This document shows, piece by piece, positions 20,056 through 27,461 of a stretch of DNA of 64,000 nucleotides; the stretch's first letter is position 1; each line of letters starts with the position of its first letter. The notes beneath the pieces are model-generated. The model had not been told where the DNA came from, did no database searches, and saw only the letters and a program-made list of their open reading frames with translations. The stretch is from Qipengyuania xiamenensis. GTDB lineage: Bacteria; Pseudomonadota; Alphaproteobacteria; Sphingomonadales; Sphingomonadaceae. The DNA is taken from the NCBI RefSeq assembly GCF_019711495.1, contig NZ_JAIGNM010000003.1, forward strand, positions 186,001-250,000, written 5' to 3'. The position numbers were made by a program, and so were the translations under genes.

Positions 20056-20463
20056 ATGAAACTGCCGCACAAGGCCCATGTCGCGATCGTCGACGGAGAG
20101 AACTTCACCGTCATGCGCAACGGCGGAAAGCCGTTCGAGCCCAAGCTCGAGGGTGCACAGAAGCCGGATCTCGAAGCCACCAATTTCAGCGCAGGCGTCC
20201 GGCATCAGGACGAGGTGGGCCAGCGGACCGGTGCCACCGATCTCAACGAACTGGCGCATGGCGCTGCGGCTGCCGAATGGCTCAATGCGAAGGCGATTTC
20301 AGGCGAGCTGACCGATGTCCTCGTGATCGCCGATCCCAAGACGCTCGGCGAGATGCGCCGACACTATCATTCGGAGCTGGAAAAGCGACTCGTCGGAGAG
20401 ATCGACAAGACCGTGACCGGCGAAACGACATCGCAGATAGAAAAGGTGATTGCTTCGGCCTGA
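20056..20463 (+). CDS. Host-attachment family protein
   Basis: A protein of 135 residues starting MKLPHKAHVAIVDGENFTVMRNGG, a form typical of the Pfam family named for attachment to host cells (related to bacterial archaeo-eukaryotic release factor domains). The C-terminal half carries VLVIADPKTLGEMRRHYHSELEKRLVGEIDKTVT. The start is ATG 20056 with GAGGAG eight bases upstream. The family name comes from Agrobacterium; the biochemical role is not known. It is divergent from the phosphotransferase gene. Confidence 0.82.
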   Translation: MKLPHKAHVAIVDGENFTVMRNGGKPFEPKLEGAQKPDLEATNFSAGVRHQDEVGQRTGATDLNELAHGAAAAEWLNAKAISGELTDVLVIADPKTLGEMRRHYHSELEKRLVGEIDKTVTGETTSQIEKVIASA

Positions 20464-20503
20464 CGGCCCTTACGAAATTTCATTGCGCTAGAAGCATCGG
20501 GCG

Positions 20504-20530
20504 CGGACGAGACACAATTTGTCGCGTCCG
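20504..20530 (+). other. Stem-loop between the attachment-family and hydrolase genes
   Basis: CGGACG-a-GACA pairs with TGTC-g-CGTCCG around loop CAATT, giving ten base pairs with one A-G mismatch. No T-run follows, so it is not a typical intrinsic terminator. It may protect the 3' end of the 20056 transcript or lie in the leader of the hydrolase. Confidence 0.5.
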
Positions 20531-20601
20531 TGCTTGCGCATGAATCGGCAATCGCGTTAATGTTTGAACAACCATGAATTTGGTATGTGAGAGGCATGCG
20601 G

Positions 20602-21621
20602 ATGAAGTCGATCGGAACATTGCTTGCAGCAGGCGCCATGGCGCTTGGCCTGTCTGGCGCGGCCCATGCACAGTCGCAGGAAGCCACGTACCAGTCGCAG
20701 TTCGACAGCCTTCTCGGCACCGAAATGCGTGCACCGCAGGATTTCGATGCGGTTTACGACAACGGTCTGGAACAACGCATCGCGCAGCTTGCCGATGGTT
20801 CTCGCGGCCGGATCGGGGTGTACGCGATCGATCTCAGCAGCGGCCTCGAAGTCGACGTCCTCGCCGACCAGCGCTTCCCGATGGCGAGCACCAGCAAGGT
20901 CGCGATCGCGGCGGTTTACCTGGCCGGTGTCGATGCAGGGAAATGGTCGCTGACCAGCGAATGGCGCCTTCCGCGTCGCGGCGGCGCCTATCTGACCGCT
21001 CGCGAGCATATCGACCTGATGATCAGCAAGAGCTGCAACGCCTGCACCGATGCGATCCTCGATGCAGTGGGTGGCCCCGGCGTCGTCAACAAGTGGATGC
21101 GTGATGCCGGGATCGAGGGCTTCACACTTACGCGCGATATCGCGACCCTGATCCGCGAAGACGGACAGATCGACCCCGCCTCCAGCGTCGACACGAGGGA
21201 TAGCGCAACGCCACGCGCCATGGGCAAGCTCCTCGCCGGCATTTACCAGGGCAAATGGCTCAGCGCATCGTCGCGCGGCGTAATCATGGACGCCATGCGG
21301 GCCACCACCACCGGCAAGAAGCGCATGCGTTCTGCCCTGCCCGTCAGTGCCGGGCTCGCGCACAAGACCGGAACCCTCAGCCGGACCGCCAGCGACATCG
21401 GCATTTTCCATACGCCCGATGGCCGGGCCATCGCTGTGGCGATCTATGTCACGGGCCAGAGCCCTTCGATGGCAGTCGAGAACGGCAACCGCGGACGCAA
21501 GCTCGAGGCTCGCCAGATGCGCGATGCGCGCATTTCGACAATCACCGAAGCGCTATACCGGGGCTTCACACGGCCCGAAGACAATCGCCGGGTATGGGCC
21601 GACGCCGACTACGGCGGCTGA
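20602..21621 (+). CDS. Class A beta-lactamase-fold serine hydrolase
   Basis: A protein of 339 residues. It has a signal peptide (MKSIGTLLAAGAMALGLSGAAHAQ). Motifs are S96-T-S-K99 (SxxK), S144-C-N146 in place of SDN, and K255-T-G257. The omega-loop region (TLTRDIATLIREDGQID, 175-191) shows no Glu in the place of Glu166. This suggests a periplasmic penicillin-binding or transpeptidase-like hydrolase and not an efficient beta-lactamase. ATG 20602 was chosen because AGAGG lies seven bases upstream; GTG at 20587 and ATG at 20596 are in frame but give a poorer signal. Confidence 0.82.
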   Translation: MKSIGTLLAAGAMALGLSGAAHAQSQEATYQSQFDSLLGTEMRAPQDFDAVYDNGLEQRIAQLADGSRGRIGVYAIDLSSGLEVDVLADQRFPMASTSKVAIAAVYLAGVDAGKWSLTSEWRLPRRGGAYLTAREHIDLMISKSCNACTDAILDAVGGPGVVNKWMRDAGIEGFTLTRDIATLIREDGQIDPASSVDTRDSATPRAMGKLLAGIYQGKWLSASSRGVIMDAMRATTTGKKRMRSALPVSAGLAHKTGTLSRTASDIGIFHTPDGRAIAVAIYVTGQSPSMAVENGNRGRKLEARQMRDARISTITEALYRGFTRPEDNRRVWADADYGG

Positions 21622-21655
21622 TCGCTAACGCCCGTGGCGCGAAACCGCGACAGGC

Positions 21656-21697
21656 AAAGGAAAAGGGCGGCACCTCGCGGTGCCGCCCTTTCCTTTT
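21656..21697. terminator. Bidirectional terminator, hydrolase/lipoprotein
   Basis: A perfect 13-base stem AAAGGGCGGCACC/GGTGCCGCCCTTT around loop TCGC, followed by CCTTTTT on the plus strand. The mirror flank AAAGGAAAA supplies a T-rich tail for the convergent minus-strand gene. Confidence 0.9.
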
Positions 21698-21730
21698 TCG
21701 AAACGGTAGACCGTTGCGAAGCCAGCTGGA

Positions 21731-21982
21731 TTAGTCAGCCTGTGCTTCTGCTTCGGTTTCGCCTTCGACCGAAGCTTCGACTTCAGCAGCAGCTTCGTCT
21801 GCTTCAGCAGCAACTTCTTCACCAGCTGCTTCGACTTCGTCGCCAGCTGCTTCCATGTTGGCTTCGGTGTCAGCCATTGCGCCTTCAGCAGCTGCTTCAG
21901 CGTTTTCTTCGGTTGCTTCCGAGCAAGCGGCGAGCGAGAGAGCGGCTGCCGAAGCGGCGGCGACGAGTGCGATCTTGCGCAT
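21731..21982 (-). CDS. Small Ala/Glu-rich lipoprotein
   Basis: A protein of 83 residues with a lipoprotein signal (MRKIALVAAASAAALSLAAC, lipobox LAAC with Cys20). The mature part is almost only Ala, Glu, Asp, Val and Met (NAEAAAEGAMADTEANMEAAGDEVEAAGEEVAAEADE). It is highly acidic and probably one continuous amphipathic helix. Similar short lipoproteins are common in related genomes, with no known function. It stands alone, with a shared terminator downstream. Confidence 0.75.
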   Translation of the reverse strand: MRKIALVAAASAAALSLAACSEATEENAEAAAEGAMADTEANMEAAGDEVEAAGEEVAAEADEAAAEVEASVEGETEAEAQAD

Positions 21983-22107
21983 AATGATAATCCTTAAACA
22001 GCGAGTTCTTGATGCGAAGGGAAAGTCTGGCAGTCCCCCCGCGCAAGGTCCGACAATTGGGCCTTACAGTGTCTAAATAGTGGCGGGATTGTGGCCTAGC
22101 AAGCGAA

Positions 22108-22167
22108 TTCGCCACATTTCGCCATCATCTTGCCTCAATTCGCCGTAATTCCGCCATTTTTCCGCCA
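22108..22167 (+). repeat. Cluster of TTCGCCA/TTCCGCCA repeats upstream of polA
   Basis: Five copies of TTCGCCA, TTCGCCG or TTCCGCCA start at 22108, 22118, 22139, 22149 and 22160, and a weaker unit (TTGCC) starts near 22130. Steps are about 10-11 bases, one DNA turn, so all copies face the same side of the helix. The cluster lies 60-119 bases before the polA start and may be a regulator array. Confidence 0.6.
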
Positions 22168-22226
22168 ACAATTTTCGCGGTCTTTCCGCTCCCCAAGGCC
22201 GCGACTCGCTGCTAACCCCACCGGCG

Positions 22227-25061
22227 ATGGCCGATAAGAAGCACCTCTACCTCGTCGATGGCTCCGCCTATATTTTCAGGGCATACCACCGCCTGCCGCC
22301 GCTGACCGATCCGGAAGGCACGCCGGTTGGCGCGGTCTACGGCTACACGACCATGCTGTGGAAGCTGGCCGACGACCTCGACAAGGCCGACGGGCCGACC
22401 CATCTGGCCGTGGTGCTCGACAAATCGAGCCAATCGTTCCGCAACGAGATTTACGACCAGTACAAGGCGAATCGTCCCGATCCGCCCGAAGACCTGGTGC
22501 CGCAATTCCCGCTCATCCGCGACGCGACGCGCGCGTTCAGCCTGCCCTGCATCGAGGAACCCGATGTCGAAGCGGACGACATGATCGCTTCCTATGCCCG
22601 GGCCGCACAGGCGGAAGGCTGGGACGTGACGATCGTGTCGTCAGACAAGGATCTGATGCAGCTAGTAGGCGAGGAGAACGGTGCGCGCATCGACATGCTC
22701 GATACGATGAAGAACGCGCGCATCTATATCGAGGAAGTCGAAGAGAAATTCGGCGTCCCGCCGGAAAAGGTCGGCGACGTGCTCGCACTGATGGGCGATT
22801 CGGTCGACAACATCCCGGGCATCTTCGGCGTCGGTCCCAAGACTGCGAGCAAGCTGATCGCCGAGCATGGCGACCTGACCTCCGCACTCGATGCCGCCGA
22901 AGACATGAAGAAGAGCAAGCTGAAGGAACGGCTCATCGAGCATCGCGCGGATGCCGAGCTGAGCCGCATCCTCGTCACGCTCAAGGAGGACTGCGGTCTT
23001 CCCGTCGCGCTCGAGGACATGAAGCTCGACGGCGTGCCACCCGAACCGCTGGCCGCTTTCCTCGAAAAGCACGGCTTCACGAGCCTGCGCCGCCGTCTCG
23101 ATGCCGGCACGGGCAGCCCGACGAGGGCAAACGACCTCAATCCTGCGAAACAGGAAACCAAGGGAGCCGAGGCGAGCAGTGAAGGCAACAGCCAGCCGCT
23201 TCCCGAAATGCCCGCCATCGACCGGACCAAGTACGAATGCGTCCAGTCGATGGACCGGCTGCAGGAGTGGATCGAAAGGGCGAAGGCGGCCCGCCTCGTC
23301 GCTGTCGATACCGAGACCGATAGCCTCGATTCGATTCGTGCGCGCCTGGTCGGGGTGAGCCTCGCGCTTGGCCCGAACGATGCCTGCTACATCCCGCTCG
23401 CCCATGGTGGCAGCGACATGTTCGCTGAAAAGCCCGAGCAGGTGGACAAGGCCGAGGCGCTCGCCGCGCTGAAGCCGCTGCTGGAGGACGAGGCGGTCCT
23501 CAAGGTCTTCCAGAACGGCAAATACGATCTCAACGTACTCGCACGCGAGGACATCGCCGTCACGCCGATCGACGACACGATGATCATCAGCTTCGCGCTC
23601 GACGCAGGCCGCGGTGAAGCAGGCATCGGCGGCGGACACGGTATGGACGAACTCGCCCAGCGCCATCTCGGCCACGTGTGCCTGAGCTACAAGGAAGTCT
23701 GCGGAACCGGCAAGAAGGCCATCCCCTTCGGCGAAGTCACGCTCGACAAGGCGACTGAATACGCTGCCGAGGATGCCGACGTGACCTGGCGCCTCCACGC
23801 ACATCTCAAACCCCGCCTCGCGATCGAGGGCGGTACGAAAATCTACCAGCGCGTCGACCGTCCGCTCGTCCCCGTCGTCGCAGGCATGGAGCGCGAGGGG
23901 ATCAAGGTCGATCGCACCCGGCTCGCCAAGCTGTCGGAGGAATTCGCCACCGAAACTTCGCGGCTGGAGAAGGAAATCCACGAAATCGCCGGACAGGAAT
24001 TCACTGTCGGCAGCCCGAAGCAGCTTGGCGAAATCCTGTTCGACAAGATGGGATACAAGGGCGGCAAGAAGGGCAAGAGCGGTCAATATTCGACCGACCA
24101 GTCGGTCCTCGAGAGGCTTTCGGGCGACGGTGCGGAGATTGCCGACAAGGTGCTCGAATGGCGCCAGCTGGCCAAGCTCAAGTCGACCTATACCGACGCG
24201 CTGCAGGAAGCCATCAACCCGGAAACGGGACGCGTGCACACGAGCTATAGCCTCGTCGGTGCGCAGACGGGGCGCTTGTCCTCGACCGATCCGAACCTGC
24301 AGAACATCCCGATCCGCACCGAGATCGGCCGCCAGATCCGCGATGCCTTCGTGGCCGAGGAAGGCAACGTCCTTCTCGCTGCCGACTACTCGCAGATCGA
24401 ACTGCGACTGGCCGCGCACATGGCCGATGTCGACCCGCTCAAGGAAGCCTTCGAGCATGGCGAGGACATTCACGCGCGTACGGCGACCGAGATGTTCGGC
24501 GAGGTCAATCGCGACACCCGCGCCCGCGCCAAGACGATCAATTTCGCGATCCTTTACGGCATTTCGCGCTGGGGGCTCGCCGGGCGTCTCGGCGTCGAAC
24601 CCGACGAGGCGCAGGAAATGATCGACACCTATTTCAAGCGCTTTCCGGGCATCCAGAAGTACATCCTCCACACGCTCGAGAGCGTGCGCGAGAAGGGCTA
24701 TTCGGAAACACTTTTCGGCCGGAAGACGTGGTTCCCGCGGATCAATTCCAAGAACCAGGCCGAACGACAGGGCAGCGAACGTGCGGCGATAAATGCGCCG
24801 ATCCAGGGCACAAGCGCCGACATCATCAAGCGGGCCATGGTACGCATGATCCCGGCGCTTCGCGAAGCGGGTCTCGACAAGGTCCGCATGCTGTTGCAGG
24901 TGCATGACGAACTTGTGTTCGAATTGCCAGAAGGCGACGTCGAAAAGGCATCGGAAGTTATCGAGCGTGTGATGGCAGGAGCCTCACAGCCAGCTGTAGA
25001 ACTCTCGGTCCCGCTCGGCGTCGAAATCGGCACGGGCAAGAGCTGGGGAGCAGCACACTAA
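22227..25061 (+). CDS. polA: DNA polymerase I
   Basis: A protein of 944 residues with all three domains. The 5'-3' nuclease covers about 1-290 (LYLVDGSAYIFRAYH; DVEADDMIASYA; GDSVDNIPGI). The 3'-5' exonuclease covers about 350-540 with active-site motifs intact (DTETDS; NGKYDLNVL; YAAEDADVT). The polymerase domain has motif A ADYSQIELRLAAHM near 720, motif B RARAKTINFAILYG, and motif C QVHDELVFE near 891. It fills gaps and removes primers. No clear ribosome site precedes ATG 22227. The histidine kinase gene begins one base after the stop. Confidence 0.97.
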   Translation: MADKKHLYLVDGSAYIFRAYHRLPPLTDPEGTPVGAVYGYTTMLWKLADDLDKADGPTHLAVVLDKSSQSFRNEIYDQYKANRPDPPEDLVPQFPLIRDATRAFSLPCIEEPDVEADDMIASYARAAQAEGWDVTIVSSDKDLMQLVGEENGARIDMLDTMKNARIYIEEVEEKFGVPPEKVGDVLALMGDSVDNIPGIFGVGPKTASKLIAEHGDLTSALDAAEDMKKSKLKERLIEHRADAELSRILVTLKEDCGLPVALEDMKLDGVPPEPLAAFLEKHGFTSLRRRLDAGTGSPTRANDLNPAKQETKGAEASSEGNSQPLPEMPAIDRTKYECVQSMDRLQEWIERAKAARLVAVDTETDSLDSIRARLVGVSLALGPNDACYIPLAHGGSDMFAEKPEQVDKAEALAALKPLLEDEAVLKVFQNGKYDLNVLAREDIAVTPIDDTMIISFALDAGRGEAGIGGGHGMDELAQRHLGHVCLSYKEVCGTGKKAIPFGEVTLDKATEYAAEDADVTWRLHAHLKPRLAIEGGTKIYQRVDRPLVPVVAGMEREGIKVDRTRLAKLSEEFATETSRLEKEIHEIAGQEFTVGSPKQLGEILFDKMGYKGGKKGKSGQYSTDQSVLERLSGDGAEIADKVLEWRQLAKLKSTYTDALQEAINPETGRVHTSYSLVGAQTGRLSSTDPNLQNIPIRTEIGRQIRDAFVAEEGNVLLAADYSQIELRLAAHMADVDPLKEAFEHGEDIHARTATEMFGEVNRDTRARAKTINFAILYGISRWGLAGRLGVEPDEAQEMIDTYFKRFPGIQKYILHTLESVREKGYSETLFGRKTWFPRINSKNQAERQGSERAAINAPIQGTSADIIKRAMVRMIPALREAGLDKVRMLLQVHDELVFELPEGDVEKASEVIERVMAGASQPAVELSVPLGVEIGTGKSWGAAH

Positions 25062-25062
25062 G

Positions 25063-26364
25063 ATGATCCTGAATCGCCTCCGCCTGCCCATGCGCTGGCC
25101 CAACGCGGTACTGTTGCTGCTTATCGGCGGCGCGATGCTGGGGCTTATCTACCTAGTTTACCAGACGGTCGAGGCGGAGCGGGCCGAGCGTGAGCAGGCG
25201 CAGCTGACCTCCAAAATCCTCGAGGAACTGCAGCGAGTGCACACGGCTGCACTCAATGGCGAAACCGGCCAGCGCGGTTACCTGATCACTCTCGATCGCC
25301 GTTACCTGCGCCCCTACCAGGAAGGCGAAGAGCAGATCGACCCGGCTCTGCGCCGTATGCGCGAATTGCTCGGCGATAATGCGACGACGCGGCAGGAAGA
25401 ACTGCTCGACGAGATCGACGCCCTCTCGCGCGCCAAGTTCGACGAACTCGAAAGCTCAGTCATCCTGCTCGAGGACGGACGCCTGCTTGATGCCCGGCGC
25501 GAGATACTGACCGATGAGGGGCAGGAAACGATGGAACGCCTGCGCCGTGCCCTCGCGGAAATGGAAGAGATCGAGCGGCGTATCCTGGCACAGCAAGCAG
25601 AGAAGACCGCGCGTATCGAGGGCCGTGTCCTGCCGCTGCTCGGCGGCCTCATCATCCTGCTGCTGGTAGCGATCTACCTCGGCTCGCGGCTCGTTACCCG
25701 CGCAGCGAAAGCCGAAGCCGAAGCGGCGCAGGCGGGCGCACTTGGAGAAGCCCGCGACCGCGCCGACCTGCTTGCGCGCGAACTCAATCACCGGGTGAAG
25801 AACCTCTTCGCCGTCGTGCTGGCGATCGTGCAGATGAGTGCGCGCGACAAGCCGGAGGCCAAGCCCGTCACCGACGCGATCGCCCAGCGGATCCGCGCCC
25901 TGCTCACCGCACATGAGGTCAGCCAAGGCGAACTCGACCGCGAACTGGCCTCGCTCGAAGCACTCGTCGACACCTCGCTTGCGCCTTATCGCTCCTCCAA
26001 GCAGACCGCGACCATCAACGGTCCCGAAGTACTGCTACCGGCCAAGCGAATCACACCGCTCGGACTGGTCCTCCACGAGCTCACCACGAATGCGGTGAAG
26101 TACGGGGCTTGGGCGAATGGCGGCGAGATCGACGTGAGCTGGACCCGCGCGAATGACGTCGTAACCCTGGTCTGGCGCGAGAGCGGCGTAAAGCTCGACA
26201 AGGAACCCGATCGCAAGGGCTTCGGCAGCCTCCTGATGGAAAGCGCAGCCCGCCAGTTCGGAGGCAGTGTGAAGCGCGACTTCACGGGTGACTGGCTGGT
26301 GGTAACAATCACGCTTCCGGAAAGCGATCCCGCGAGCCTTGCCACCACGGTCGCAGCTTCATAG
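25063..26364 (+). CDS. CHASE3 sensor histidine kinase (HWE/HisKA_2 type)
   Basis: A protein of 433 residues. Membrane helices lie at about 15-35 and 188-208. Between them is a CHASE3 periplasmic sensor (LQRVHTAALNGETGQRGYLITLDRRYLRPYQEGE). The kinase core has the H-box ELNHRVKNLFAVVLAIVQMSAR, N-box LHELTTNAVKYGAW and G-box KGFGSLLME, typical of the HWE/HisKA_2 families that are frequent in alphaproteobacteria. No cognate response regulator is adjacent. It starts one base after polA, so it is probably co-transcribed with it. Confidence 0.88.
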   Translation: MILNRLRLPMRWPNAVLLLLIGGAMLGLIYLVYQTVEAERAEREQAQLTSKILEELQRVHTAALNGETGQRGYLITLDRRYLRPYQEGEEQIDPALRRMRELLGDNATTRQEELLDEIDALSRAKFDELESSVILLEDGRLLDARREILTDEGQETMERLRRALAEMEEIERRILAQQAEKTARIEGRVLPLLGGLIILLLVAIYLGSRLVTRAAKAEAEAAQAGALGEARDRADLLARELNHRVKNLFAVVLAIVQMSARDKPEAKPVTDAIAQRIRALLTAHEVSQGELDRELASLEALVDTSLAPYRSSKQTATINGPEVLLPAKRITPLGLVLHELTTNAVKYGAWANGGEIDVSWTRANDVVTLVWRESGVKLDKEPDRKGFGSLLMESAARQFGGSVKRDFTGDWLVVTITLPESDPASLATTVAAS

Positions 26365-26376
26365 ACAATCGGCCGA

Positions 26377-27456
26377 ATGCTGGACCGCTACGACCCGCGC
26401 AATTGGCCTATCTCCTATGACGGCCTGATCCACACGCTGATCACGCTCGGCGCTGGCCTGCTGGTCGCATTCCTGTTCCATTGGATTGCCTTCGCCGTTC
26501 TGCGCCGCGTCGTGCGCAGATCGAGCAGCCAGATGGACGATGTCGTCGTCGAAAAGGTGCGCAAGCCCGTTCGCTGGGCCCTGTTCGGCTTCGCGGTTTC
26601 CATCGCGGCGGAACACGATGCGCTGGTTGGCGATGGCTGGGACAGGCTGGCCGATTTCCTGATTCCGGCAGCGCTGGGCTGGGTCGCCTTCGCCTTGGTC
26701 AAAGGCCTTGCCGCGGGATACGAACGCCAGCTCGAAATCGAAGGCGAGGAAGTTTCCACGCGCGGCTATCGCACACGGATTGCGATCCTCTCGCGCACTG
26801 CCCGCGTCGCGATCATCATCATCACGATCTCGCTGATCATGTTCAATATTCCGGGCGTACGCGATGTTGGCACCACGATGCTGGCTTCGGCCGGTCTTGC
26901 CGCCCTTGCCGTCGGTGCAGCTGCGCAGCCGGCGCTCAAATCGCTGATTGCCGGGCTCCAGATGGCGCTGACCCAGCCGCTGCGGATCGGCGACCTGGTC
27001 AAGGTCGATGGCCAGGCTGGCAGGGTCGAGGAAGTCCGCATGAGCTTCGTCACCGTGCGCACCTGGGACGAACGCGTTCTAGTGGTACCCACCAGCCGGT
27101 TTCTCGATCAAAGCTTCGAGAACTGGTCGAGGATCAGCGAACAACTGACCGGGCCGGTCATGCTGCATCTCGACCCGATCGCAGAGATCGAACCGATCCG
27201 CGAAGAATTCGAGCGTTTCGTTAAGGCCCATCCGCTTTGGGACGGCCGCAATATCGCGCTGCTGATGACCGAGGCTTATCCCGAGAGTATCGAGCTACGC
27301 CTGTCGATGAGTTCGGAAACCATTGGCGACCTGTTCACCCTGCGCTGCGCTGTGCGTGAGCACATGCTGGCCTGGCTCCGCCAGAACCAGCCCGATGCAC
27401 TGATCCGCCACCGCCTCGAAGTGGAAGCGGCGAACCAGCGAATCTCGGGCAGCTAG
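26377..27456 (+). CDS. Mechanosensitive ion channel (MscS family)
   Basis: A protein of 359 residues with four or five helices before the pore helix (TTMLASAGLAALAVGAAAQPALKSLIAGLQMALTQPLRIGDLVKVDGQAGRVEEVRMSFVTVRTWDERVLVVPTSRF). The beta domain and C-terminal region are complete. It begins 12 bases after the kinase gene on the same strand, and converges with the Cdc48 gene, with stops five bases apart. It is one of four MscS relatives in the window. Confidence 0.9.
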   Translation: MLDRYDPRNWPISYDGLIHTLITLGAGLLVAFLFHWIAFAVLRRVVRRSSSQMDDVVVEKVRKPVRWALFGFAVSIAAEHDALVGDGWDRLADFLIPAALGWVAFALVKGLAAGYERQLEIEGEEVSTRGYRTRIAILSRTARVAIIIITISLIMFNIPGVRDVGTTMLASAGLAALAVGAAAQPALKSLIAGLQMALTQPLRIGDLVKVDGQAGRVEEVRMSFVTVRTWDERVLVVPTSRFLDQSFENWSRISEQLTGPVMLHLDPIAEIEPIREEFERFVKAHPLWDGRNIALLMTEAYPESIELRLSMSSETIGDLFTLRCAVREHMLAWLRQNQPDALIRHRLEVEAANQRISGS

Positions 27457-27461
27457 GCTTT

